Shown piece by piece: positions 1 to 8,655 of a DNA stretch of 64,000 bases. The stretch comes from Moorena bouillonii PNG. Its GTDB lineage: Bacteria > Cyanobacteriota > Cyanobacteriia > Cyanobacteriales > Coleofasciculaceae. Each line of letters opens with the position of its first letter. The first letter of the stretch is position 1. The stretch covers positions 7,242,184 to 7,306,183 of the forward strand of contig NZ_MKZS01000001.1 in assembly GCF_001942495.1 (NCBI RefSeq), given 5' to 3'. The notes beneath the pieces were generated by a model. The model did no database searches. It was not told the origin of the DNA and was given only the letters and a program-made list of their open reading frames with translations. The position numbers and the translations under genes are program-made.

Positions 1-2
1 AA

Positions 3-221
3 TCCCGTGCTGCTGCTGCTATTGCCTTGGGTAATTTAGGAGATGAACGGGCAATTCCCTTACTCAAAGACAGCCTCAATACCAATATTTTCGACTTGAA
101 ATATGCCAGTTTAATGGCATTAGAGCAGTTTGGGGATAACAGTGGTCAAGATCTGGCAGCTAATGATTCAGATTGGTTGATTCGGGAGAAAGCAGTTACT
201 AAAGCAGTTACTAGTCATTAG
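3..221 (+). CDS. HEAT-repeat phycobilin lyase, C-terminal part (5' partial)
   Basis: The frame is already open at the window edge (Ser-Arg-Ala-Ala-Ala-Ala-Ile-Ala precedes the first in-frame TTG at 27), so this is the C-terminal end of a longer gene. The visible 72 residues contain HEAT/PBS-lyase repeat signatures such as LGNLGDERAIPLLKDSL and YASLMALEQFGD. Such repeats build the CpcE/CpcF/CpeY/CpeZ family that attaches bilins to phycobiliproteins or chaperones them. Its position close upstream of cpeBA and a cpeZ-like gene makes CpeY a reasonable guess, but the catalytic part lies outside the window. Family assignment is well supported; the exact member is inference. Confidence 0.7.
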   Translation, partial: SRAAAAIALGNLGDERAIPLLKDSLNTNIFDLKYASLMALEQFGDNSGQDLAANDSDWLIREKAVTKAVTSH

Positions 222-245
222 CCATTAGGATTAGTCATTAGGTAA

Positions 246-373
246 GCTATCAGCTTATGCGCTACGCGCACGCTACTTGAGGTGCTATCAGCTTATGCGC
301 TACGCGCACGCTACTTGAGGTGCTATCAGCTTATGTGCTACGCACACGCTACTTGAGGTGCTATCAGCTTATG
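246..373. repeat. 38-bp palindromic tandem repeat, 3.3 copies
   Basis: A 38-bp unit containing TGCGCTACGCGCACGCTACT starts at 246, 284, 322 and 360 (last copy partial). The third copy carries paired changes (TGTGCTACGCACAC) that keep the palindrome. An inverted copy of the core lies at 467-490. The 222-780 gap otherwise holds only short direct repeats (near 608-630) and no convincing gene. The same CGCGTAGCG core recurs throughout the window. Confidence 0.85.
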
Positions 374-780
374 GGTAAGCTACACCGAACAGCTTTTGAA
401 TAAAACAGGTAAGCATTCGTTTAATCTGAGTTAAGTTTGCATGATAGCTTACCGCTAACGTCACATCAAGTAGCGTGCGCGTAGCGCATATGCTTAGATG
501 GGCAAATTCCCAGACTTTCAATTCGAGAAAATCTCGAACTATTAAATTCTACCGTTTGCGCATCGGCGCACGCTACGCGAACGAGGTTTATTTTAAGCAT
601 GATAGCTGACGGCTGACAGCTGACGGCTGAATGCTTACGTAATTACTAACCTTGGAAGAGCATCTTTAGTGTACTAAGCACTAATACCATGCTCTGGTAA
701 TTGGTAATTGGGATCGCCTATCACACGCTTTGCAGCCAGGATAATATAGAGATTATCACCGCCATAGTCTAGGCCAGATC

Positions 781-1650
781 ATGACTGAGACAGTACCTCG
801 AGTCAAATTACCTCCTCCCTTTCCTGACCACACCCAGCTACCGGAGTCAGATGGAACATTTGTGTTCGCGAAGCGTGCCGTAGGCAAAAACTTTCAAGAG
901 CATCCCCAAAGTATAATTCTAACGGATTCGATTGGAGAGATATTACAACAGCGACATCCTGATGGAGAATATGCTATTGGGCAAGACTGTGGTATATACT
1001 GGCGAGAAACTGATCCACCTGAAAAAGGAGCCGAAGCACCTGATTGGTTTTATGTTCCCAATGTCCCTCCTCAGCTAGATGGTAAAATTCGTCGCTCCTA
1101 TGTGGTGTGGCGGGAACATATAGCACCATTAATTGCTTTAGAATTTGCCAGTGGCAATGGGGATGAAGAACGGGACAAAACCCCATTATCCCTCTCGACT
1201 CAAGGAGAAGTAACTAAGCCAGGGAAGTTTTGGGTATATGAGCAAATTATCCGAATTCCCTACTATGGTATTTATCAAATAAACAACAGCTCTCTTGAAG
1301 TCTATACCTTGGTCAGTGGGTTTTATCAGAAATTAACCCCTAATGAACGAGGGCATTATTCTATTTCACCATTGGGTGTAGAACTAGGCTTATGGCAAGG
1401 AAGTTATCAGAATCAAAGTCAACTGTGGCTAAGGTGGTGGGATGAGGAAGGAAATCTGTTGCTGATTGGTGATGAACGAGCTGTTCTAGAAAGGGAAAGA
1501 GCTGAACAAGAGCGACAACGTGCTGAACAAGCAGAGTCTATGGTGGAGGAGGAGCGCCAAAGAACTCAAGCTGCTTTAGCAAGAGCGGCTCGGCTGGCTG
1601 AGCAGTTACGAGCAGCAGGTATTGACCCTGATCTTGAGGATACCATTTAG
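781..1650 (+). CDS. Uma2-family (DUF820) putative endonuclease
   Basis: The 289-residue product matches the cyanobacterial Uma2 family, a PD-(D/E)XK-like restriction-endonuclease fold that is hugely expanded in filamentous cyanobacteria and of unproven role. Visible family signatures are LPPPFPDHTQLPESDGTF near the N-terminus, the conserved core around residues 80-125 (APDWFYVPNV, PLIALEFASGNGDEE) with its acidic residues, and a C-terminal Glu/Arg/Gln-rich coiled coil at about 233-280 ending AAGIDPD. Residues 29-35 (FAKRAVG) look like an in-frame 21-bp palindromic repeat insertion (865-885), because the family normally runs directly from TFV to KNFQEHPQS. It appears to be a single gene with no obvious operon partner. 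Confidence 0.85.
   Translation: MTETVPRVKLPPPFPDHTQLPESDGTFVFAKRAVGKNFQEHPQSIILTDSIGEILQQRHPDGEYAIGQDCGIYWRETDPPEKGAEAPDWFYVPNVPPQLDGKIRRSYVVWREHIAPLIALEFASGNGDEERDKTPLSLSTQGEVTKPGKFWVYEQIIRIPYYGIYQINNSSLEVYTLVSGFYQKLTPNERGHYSISPLGVELGLWQGSYQNQSQLWLRWWDEEGNLLLIGDERAVLERERAEQERQRAEQAESMVEEERQRTQAALARAARLAEQLRAAGIDPDLEDTI
865..885. repeat. Palindromic repeat inserted in frame in the Uma2 gene
   Basis: The 21 bases TTCGCGAAGCGTGCCGTAGG(C) resemble the intergenic palindromic repeats seen at 3234-3262 and 35905-35931. They add seven residues between conserved Uma2 segments without breaking the frame. Confidence 0.6.
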
Positions 1651-1717
1651 CACTTAACCAAACAGTTAAAGGCTTATTGATACAAAAGTATACAATTAGA
1701 CCGATAGACGGAAATTT

Positions 1718-1733
1718 TTGTAATGTTTTGTTG
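1718..1733 (+). promoter_or_regulatory. Direct repeat TTGTAA-N4-TTGTTG upstream of cpeBA
   Basis: Two hexamers TTGTAA and TTGTTG are separated by exactly four bases about 125 bp upstream of the cpeB start. This arrangement matches the TTGTTA-N4-TTGTTA direct repeat that I recall as conserved upstream of cpeBA and pebAB in chromatically adapting cyanobacteria. Further TTGT copies follow (1736-1739). It is a candidate activator site for phycoerythrin operon control; no start site can be placed from sequence alone. Confidence 0.45.
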
Positions 1734-1830
1734 CTTTGTTTCTCATAAATGGGACTAGAGTGTCAAATAGCTTTTATTGTCTAAATTGGTTAGTCAATTC
1801 ATGAACGACAAGACCAATAATTTTAATTAA

Positions 1831-2391
<561 letters not shown>

Positions 2392-2462
2392 TCTCCCGGC
2401 TCAGGAGAAATTAAATTACACTGACCTTTTGCCGAAATCAATTTAAGACAGGAGATATTTAA

Positions 2463-2954
<492 letters not shown>

Positions 2955-3010
2955 AATTATCGCGATCCACTGTCTGTAGTGGCTAGCTGCCTCTAGTACT
3001 TTCGAATAAA

Positions 3011-3068
3011 GGGGTATCTTAGCAAAGTGCTGTGCCTGAAACAGGTTCAGCACTTTGCTAAGAACCCC
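3011..3068 (+). terminator. Hairpin after cpeA (terminator or processing hairpin)
   Basis: GGGGTATCTTAGCAAAGTGC(TG) pairs with CAGCACTTTGCTAAGA-ACCCC around a 15-base loop, giving a stem of about 20 bp, followed by a moderately T-rich stretch (TTAGTTATTGTTATC). It lies 57 bp after the cpeA stop. It could end the cpeBA transcript or protect its 3' end. Confidence 0.75.
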
Positions 3069-3227
3069 TTAGTTATTGTTATCGAAGCTACTGACCATTT
3101 TTGAATTCAAAATGCAAAATGCAAAATTCAAACAGGTATAGCCTTCTAATTTTGAATTGTTGACACTGGATACAAGCCCCTGAATTCATTTATGGGGTAT
3201 TTTTGGATTTTGAATTGATAATTTTGA

Positions 3228-3270
3228 ATGGTCGCGTTCGCGCAGCGTCGGCTTGGCCGTAGGCCACGCC
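3228..3270. repeat. CG-rich palindromic repeat
   Basis: GGTCGCGTTCGCGCAGCGTC followed by GGCTTGGCCGTAGGCCACGC is a compound palindrome of the CGCGTAGCG/GGCCACGC class that recurs in this window. It lies in the 2955-3703 gap, which otherwise holds the cpeA hairpin and the variable-core element at 3355-3690 and no gene. Confidence 0.6.
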
Positions 3271-3354
3271 AAAGGCGAACGCCGATAGCGATTGACTCCT
3301 GGATCAAGTTGGTTTTATCGAACTCAGCTTATATACTGATGTCTACTAATATTT

Positions 3355-3690
3355 GTATAGCATTTTCCATACTTATCAGGTACACCGGATGGTTTCCCGA
3401 TTCCCGATTCCCGATTCCCGATTCCCGATTCCCGATTCACGATTCCCGATTCCCGATTCCCGATTCCCGATTCCCGATTCCCGATTCCCGATTCCCGATT
3501 CCCGATTCCCGATTCCCGATTCCCGATTCCCGATTCCCGATTCCCGATTCCCGATTCCCGATTCCCGATTCCCGATTCCCGATTCCCGATTCCCGATTCC
3601 CGATTCCCGATTCCCTGTTCCCTATTCCCGATTCCCTGTTCCCTAAAAGCCCAAAATTGTGTACCTCACCTAATTGAAAACCGCTATATA
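3355..3690. repeat. Variable-core repeat element (copy A), core of ATTCCCG heptamers
   Basis: The left end is GTATAGCATTTTCCATACTT followed by ATCAGGTACA; the right end is TGTGTACCTCACCTAATTGA followed by AAACCGCTATA. These form imperfect inverted ends shared with five other loci in the window. The core (about 3393-3640) is an array of roughly thirty 7-bp ATTCCCG units with a few variants. The element ends 13 bp before the cpeZ-like start and is flanked by an imperfect 20-bp direct repeat beginning ATATACTGAT (3331 and 3684). Confidence 0.75.
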
Positions 3691-3703
3691 CTGATATTTA
3701 CTA

Positions 3704-4327
3704 ATGTCTACAGAAGAGTTATATCAACAATTAAAAAATAAAAATCCTAAACTCCGACAAAGAGCGATGCGGCAAATTGCAGCAGAGCGCACCGAGAATA
3801 CTATTCCTGAGTTGATGGCAATTTTGGGTGATGAGGATGTGGTTTATCGGCGAGCAGCAGTGCAAACTCTAGGTGTGATTGGTCTTGATGCTGTACCGGT
3901 ATTGGCAGAAACCTTAACAAGTAGTGAAAATAACACCGTACGGGCTAGCTGTGCTAAGGCGCTGGCTGCGATCGCTCTTAACTACTCAGAAGAAACCTTC
4001 CCAACTGTCGGGTTGCAAGGTCTACAAACAGCTCTTGAAGACCCAGATCCTGTTGTCAAAATATCCACAGTTGGCGCACTGGGAACTATTGGGCCACCCG
4101 CTTTTGAAGCCCTAGTAGCTGCTTTGGACATCGACGATATTGCCCTTCAAGTTACTGTGCTACAGGCTCTAGGTTCCTTGGGGGATGAGAGAGCTATGGA
4201 AGTGCTATCTGCTGCCGCTGAAAATCAGGAAGCCGACCCCTATATCCGAGAATCAGCAGCTAGTTCGATATCACGCTTGGAACAGATTATCAACTTTGGT
4301 TCATCCAGGAAAGCATCTCGAGAATAA
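3704..4327 (+). CDS. cpeZ: HEAT-repeat phycobiliprotein lyase/chaperone, CpeZ-like
   Basis: The 207-residue protein is made of HEAT/PBS-lyase repeats (for example LMAILGDEDVVYRRAAVQTL, LQTALEDPDPVVKISTVGAL, VLQALGSLGDERAMEVL). Length, repeat layout and location next to cpeBA match CpeZ, the chaperone-like partner of the lyase CpeY needed for phycoerythrin alpha chromophorylation. The ATG is taken because the HEAT pattern starts right after it; no strong ribosome-binding site is visible since a repeat element lies directly upstream. A different small E/F-type lyase cannot be excluded. Confidence 0.7.
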   Translation: MSTEELYQQLKNKNPKLRQRAMRQIAAERTENTIPELMAILGDEDVVYRRAAVQTLGVIGLDAVPVLAETLTSSENNTVRASCAKALAAIALNYSEETFPTVGLQGLQTALEDPDPVVKISTVGALGTIGPPAFEALVAALDIDDIALQVTVLQALGSLGDERAMEVLSAAAENQEADPYIRESAASSISRLEQIINFGSSRKASRE

Positions 4328-4449
4328 TATCAGAATAATCATATTATTATTTGTTGTTATTCAAACCAAAAATTATCCCCAAAACTATCAACAAAGGAAG
4401 CCAGGGGACTTGACATCATTACATCATTATTGATGCCTTGGGGCACTAG

Positions 4450-5664
4450 CTAAAACAATCTTCGGCTACGCCTCTTATTCAACTCTGCTTTGCCAAGGGT
4501 TGCCCAACGCTTCAACTCAACAATTTGTTTTTGTAAAGTGGCTATACGATCCTCTTGCTCTTGATTATGCTGTGCCAAAGACTCATAACTCTCGGTAGGT
4601 TGATTAGCCGGAGATTGTTGTTCAGACAACTGATGCTCTAACTCGGCAATACGCTTCTGTTGGTCTTGAGTTTGCTGTTGTAGAACCTGATTACTTTCTA
4701 CTTGTTGCGCCGCCTGAGATTGTTGCTCTGCTAGCTGGTTCTGTAACTCTTTGACCAGATTAGATTTTTCTTGAGCCTGCTGTTGTAAAGACTGATAACT
4801 TTCGGTCTGTTCAGCAGTTTCAGATTTTTGGTCTGCTAACTGCTTCTGTAATTTCTTAACCAGATTAGATTGCTCTTTAGCCTGCTTTTGTAAAGACTGA
4901 TAGCTTTCTGTCTGTTCAGCAGTTTCAGATTTTTGGTCTGCTAGCTGCTTCTGTAACTTCTTGACCAGATTAGATTGCTCTTTAGCCTGCTGTTGCAAAG
5001 ACTGATAACTTTCGGTCTGTTCAGCAGTCTGAGATTTTTGGTCTGCTAGCTGCTTCTGTAACTTTTTGACCAGATTAGATTGCTCTTTAGCCTGCTGTTG
5101 CAAAGACTGATAGCTTTCGGTCTGTTCAGTCGTTTCAGATTTTTGGTCAGCTAGCTGCTTCTGTAACTTTTTGACCAGATTAGCTTGCTCTTTAGCCTGC
5201 TGTTGCAAAGACTGATAACTTTCGGTCTGTTCAGCCGTTTCAGATTTTTGTTGAGCTAACTTCTGTTGTAAGTCTTCAATCAAATTAGCTTGCTCTTTAG
5301 CCTGCTGTTGTAAAGACTGGTAATCTTCTTGGGATACACCAGAACCACCAGGCTCAGAGACATCAGGTTGTAGCGGTTGCTCACCCTCTATAACTTGAAT
5401 CTTGGTTGGAGATTTTTTGGCTCCATTGTTGGGGGATGTTTCGTTTGCCTGCGGTGGATTTTCCAGGGCGATGGTCATACTTGCCTGCTGGCATGCGATC
5501 GCAATATTACCTCTGGCGATACGCTCAATTAGTTCCGAGCGGGACAACCCAGTATTCTGAGCCATCTGAGTCAACAAGCCAATGCCTGTAGGGGTCAGGG
5601 AGATCCCCACCTTGGACTTACCTTCTGAATACTGGCTAGCAGTTTTACGGCTTTTCTTGGGCAT
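4450..5664 (-). CDS. Ribbon-helix-helix protein with eight 35-residue coiled-coil repeats
   Basis: The 404-residue protein has three parts. Residues 1-61 look like a CopG-type ribbon-helix-helix domain (VGISLTPTGIGLL, GLSRSELIERIARG). Residues 62-112 are a Pro/Gly/Asn-rich linker. From 113 on there are eight tandem 35-residue units (five heptads each), the middle ones nearly identical (YQSLQQQAKEQSNLVKKLQK). The last unit ends RWATLGKAELNKRRSRRLF, closely resembling the C-terminus of the adjacent tandem linker protein (RRLAMIAETQLNKWRPRSY). The 105-bp DNA repeats are almost identical, suggesting recent expansion or homogenisation. The ATG has AGGAAAAG-like bases upstream. Function unknown; the shared tail and location suggest a phycobilisome-related role, which is inference. 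Confidence 0.85.
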   Translation of the reverse strand: MPKKSRKTASQYSEGKSKVGISLTPTGIGLLTQMAQNTGLSRSELIERIARGNIAIACQQASMTIALENPPQANETSPNNGAKKSPTKIQVIEGEQPLQPDVSEPGGSGVSQEDYQSLQQQAKEQANLIEDLQQKLAQQKSETAEQTESYQSLQQQAKEQANLVKKLQKQLADQKSETTEQTESYQSLQQQAKEQSNLVKKLQKQLADQKSQTAEQTESYQSLQQQAKEQSNLVKKLQKQLADQKSETAEQTESYQSLQKQAKEQSNLVKKLQKQLADQKSETAEQTESYQSLQQQAQEKSNLVKELQNQLAEQQSQAAQQVESNQVLQQQTQDQQKRIAELEHQLSEQQSPANQPTESYESLAQHNQEQEDRIATLQKQIVELKRWATLGKAELNKRRSRRLF

Positions 5665-5771
5665 TGGCTTTTCCTCCGGATCGGCTATTTAAAGTCTATA
5701 TATTTTACTGTTAAAAGTACCTTGTTCAAAGCTTTAGTTAAAACCTTTAGTTAAAACCTTGTATTTTCCAG

Positions 5772-5832
5772 GTAGTTGTTGAGGGTTGACCGCTGTCATT
5801 CAACACTCAACAGTCAACCCTCAACAACCTAC
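5772..5832. other. Long hairpin between the coiled-coil gene and the tandem linker gene
   Basis: GTAGTTGTTGAGGGTTGAC pairs with GTCAACCCTCAACAACCTAC (one bulge) around a 22-base loop. Reading on the minus strand it follows the tandem linker and precedes the coiled-coil gene, so it may limit read-through. No strong T-tract follows. The rest of the 5665-6085 gap (5875-6060) holds palindromic repeats of the GCGCGTAGCGCAATCG class and no gene. Confidence 0.5.
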
Positions 5833-5983
5833 ACATTTCTATGGCAACTGGCCATAGAGCTAATCACAGCTAAGCATTCAGCTATCAGCTATCAGCCATC
5901 AGCCATCAGCTAATGCGCTACACGCACAGCTATTAGCCATTGGCCTTGGCCAATGGCACGCTACGGGAATGGCCACGTTACTG

Positions 5984-6016
5984 TTCGCGCAGTGTGCGCG
6001 TAGCGCAATCGATGCT
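5984..6016. repeat. Palindromic repeat GTTCGCGCAGTGTGCGCGTA...
   Basis: This intergenic copy matches almost base for base the repeat found inside the prepilin gene at 48882-48913 (GCGCAGCGTGCGCGTAGCGC). It documents that the coding copy belongs to a dispersed family. Confidence 0.65.
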
Positions 6017-6085
6017 TTTGAATAAAATAAGCTGACCGCTGACCACTGACGGCTGAATGCTTACATCGCAGCTCTAATAATTACT

Positions 6086-7912
6086 CTAATAACTACGAGG
6101 ACGCCACTTATTCAACTGGGTTTCTGCAATCATAGCTAAACGCCGCTGATCAGCAATCTTTTCTTGTAACTTAGCAATTTCCTGAGCCTGTTGTTCAGAC
6201 TTTTGTTGTAGAGCTTCATAACTGTCTGGCTCTACAGTCGCTGCTGCCATGGGGATTTGGGCTGCAATGCTGGTGAAACCACTACCACCATTGCTCGAAG
6301 AACTGTAAGACTGCCATTTGCTATACTGTGATTCTCCAAAGCTAGCCAATGGTCGTAAGTCTGCCAGCTGTTGCTGCAAGGTTTCCAGCAGTTCTTCTTG
6401 CTCTTGACATTTCTGTTGGATGGCTTGATAGGCTTCTGAGCGTTGTTTGTCAGCTTCTGGGGGAGCTTCCTGCGGTTGAATTTTGGGCTTGAGTACTTCA
6501 TCCAATAAGGCTTGGATATCAGTAACTGGGGCTTGCCCAAGGGGATTATTGTAAATAATCGATTTATTCAGCCTTGGTGGATTTCCTGACACATTGTCTT
6601 TATCAGAGCTAGAAACGCTGGGCATCAGCACCAACATGTTAGTAAACCCAAGGAGCTTTTTGCCTGTTTGGGTTTTATAGCCCCGGTAAAAGGGTACAAC
6701 ATTCTCCCCAAACACCTCTTGGTACTCGTCACTATCGATATAGGAATCAATATCCGCCTCAAAACCTCCTTGATCAAGTACTTGGCTGTGATAGAAAGTC
6801 TCAGAGTAGTCATCAGGAGCACGACCGAGCAAATGCTTAAAATTCAGCTCGATTGACCGGTAGCGGGGACAGATATCGAAAAACCTGGACCGATACAACT
6901 CGGACTTGGCAACCTGACGCACAAACTCACGGACAGTGATTTCCCCCCGCTTGAGCTGGGATTCCGGGACAGTCAGCCGTTCACTCTCCATAACATAAGC
7001 ATTTCCCAAAACCTGACGGTAGACTGCTCTAATCACCGTCTCGATTTCTGCTTCCGAGCGACCTGGCCACAGCTCAATCGGATCAATTTCTTCCCAGGCT
7101 TGATACTGGCGTTGCCAGGTTTGAGTCGTGTTTTGCAGGAGTTTTTCAGCTTCTGTAAGAATCTTAGGTGCTGTTTGAGTTTCTGTGGCACTTCCTACTT
7201 GGGCTTTATTGAGACCTAGAACATTAGCCAGGAGTTTATTGATATCAGTAGGTTTTACGACATCACCAGCTCCAGAAAGCGGCTCCATATTACTGGGACT
7301 ATTGGTCATCAGGAACTGATTCAACCGAGACCAATTCCCCCGCCAAACATTGGGTTTATCGGTACCAGGTGCGCCACGCAACAGTTTTAAGATATGGGTA
7401 AATCCCACTGTACTTTTCCCGATCTGGGTTTTGTACCCCCGATAATAGGGAACCTGGTTTTCCCCAAAAGCTAGCTGGTATTCTTCGCTATCGATATATG
7501 AATCGATTTCAGTCTCATAACCGCCTTGATCAAGCATGCTCGTATGCTCAATAACTTCCTCATAGCTTTCAGGAGCTCGACCAAGAAGATGCTTGAAATT
7601 CAACTCAATGGCTCGGTTACGAGAGCAACTCTCGAAAAATCGGGAGTAGTAAAGCTCAGATTGAGCCACTTGGCGCACAAATTCGCGGACAGAAATTTCT
7701 CCCTTTCTGAGTTGGGATTCGGCAACGGTGAGCCGTTCACTATCCATGACATAGGTATTCCCCAACACTTGCCGATAGACAGCCCGAATCACAATTTCTA
7801 TTTCTTCTTCAGAATGACTAGGCCACAGTTCAACTGGGTCTGTGTCTTGAAATGCTGCTACCCCTAATTGCGAGGCGCGTGTTAGTACAGGGTTTATAAA
7901 ACCAATTACCAT
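6086..7912 (-). CDS. Tandem phycobilisome linker with coiled-coil tail
   Basis: The 608-residue protein carries two complete PBS_linker_poly (pfam00427-type) domains, about residues 24-175 and 277-430. Each has the family signature [23 protein letters not shown] and [11 protein letters not shown]. The rest is two coiled-coil segments (about 495-535 and 555-600) ending ETQLNKWRPRSY. There is no C-terminal CpcD domain, unlike the neighbouring single-domain linkers. Both domains most resemble the first linker of the nearby operon (residues RASQLGV and ASQLGV, DTDPVELWP and DTDPIEVWP), implying origin by duplication and fusion. Role: probably joins two rod discs or rods through its two linker domains; the tail is unexplained. 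GGAGGT stands just before the ATG. Confidence 0.88.
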   Translation of the reverse strand: MVIGFINPVLTRASQLGVAAFQDTDPVELWPSHSEEEIEIVIRAVYRQVLGNTYVMDSERLTVAESQLRKGEISVREFVRQVAQSELYYSRFFESCSRNRAIELNFKHLLGRAPESYEEVIEHTSMLDQGGYETEIDSYIDSEEYQLAFGENQVPYYRGYKTQIGKSTVGFTHILKLLRGAPGTDKPNVWRGNWSRLNQFLMTNSPSNMEPLSGAGDVVKPTDINKLLANVLGLNKAQVGSATETQTAPKILTEAEKLLQNTTQTWQRQYQAWEEIDPIELWPGRSEAEIETVIRAVYRQVLGNAYVMESERLTVPESQLKRGEITVREFVRQVAKSELYRSRFFDICPRYRSIELNFKHLLGRAPDDYSETFYHSQVLDQGGFEADIDSYIDSDEYQEVFGENVVPFYRGYKTQTGKKLLGFTNMLVLMPSVSSSDKDNVSGNPPRLNKSIIYNNPLGQAPVTDIQALLDEVLKPKIQPQEAPPEADKQRSEAYQAIQQKCQEQEELLETLQQQLADLRPLASFGESQYSKWQSYSSSSNGGSGFTSIAAQIPMAAATVEPDSYEALQQKSEQQAQEIAKLQEKIADQRRLAMIAETQLNKWRPRSY

Positions 7913-8350
7913 TTAAAAGACCTCCAAATCCATTGTTGTTAAATGTTGTTAATTACCGTTAATAAACAACTACTATAAAAACTTGCTTACGAAAAATACT
8001 TTTTTCACTTTCTAGTGAATTCACTTTAACTAAAGAGTCTTTATCGGTGAATGTCAAAATTCTATTGATTGAACACTATAAGTATTAACTTATTTTTGGT
8101 TAACGTGACGCTTCTTATATGGTTTTGGTTGATTGACCCTAGCCTGCTTGACTAACAAAACTCCTAAAACCCTTAATTTTCCTAGGAACTTTAATCCTAT
8201 AGTTACTTGTTGCCATTACATTTCGGCGACACAGACCTGTTACCTCTAGTACAACTTTGCGATCGCTATAATGCCTAAGAGTGCTAGTGCCATCTGCCAT
8301 CATTCTTGACATCGGGGAAGTACTCTGAATTTACTAAGTTGTGAATTCAC

Positions 8351-8409
8351 AAAAACTAACACCATTGAGTAGTTAATCAATAGTTAACTACTCAATGGTG
8401 TTAGTTTTT
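8351..8409. terminator. Perfect 26-bp hairpin, likely bidirectional terminator
   Basis: AAAAACTAACACCATTGAGT (8351 on) pairs perfectly with its complement ending TTAGTTTTT at 8409; arms are 26 bp and the loop is 7 bases. The A/T ends give a U-tract in either direction. It lies 247 bp past the 3' end of the linker operon on the minus strand, with its transcript reading toward the tandem linker gene. Confidence 0.7.
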
Positions 8410-8527
8410 AGAAATTAGCTGTTGATTGATCACAGCCTATTTCCAAAAACTAACATCTAGAGACTTAGCTCATATCAACTACTGAATCCTGAGAGGATAT
8501 CTGAAAAGTTTTTTGATACTGAATTTT

Positions 8528-8610
8528 GCCCCCCTAGCCCCCCAATTCTGGGGGGAACAAGAATCTATTTGCTGGTAAAAGTCCCCCAAAATTGGGGGAT
8601 TTAGGGGGCT
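8528..8610. repeat. C/G-run inverted repeat (MITE-like)
   Basis: Ends GCCCCCCTAGCCCCCCAATT and AATTGGGGGATTTAGGGGGC are imperfect inverted repeats with inner GGGGG/CCCCC pairs. Related C-run repeats occur at 49725-49752, 51740-51770 and 51890-51920. Apart from this and the 8351 hairpin, the 7913-8655 gap shows no gene; its 7913-8340 part is the leader and promoter side of the tandem linker gene. Confidence 0.6.
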
Positions 8611-8655
8611 TAGGTATAGCAAATTATACTTCTCAGACAACCTCTGACAGTCAAC

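Noticed and set aside
3228..3677. Open frames full of SRFPIPD repeats
   Set aside because: They are translations of an ATTCCCG heptamer array, open in all frames, and lie inside a repeat element.
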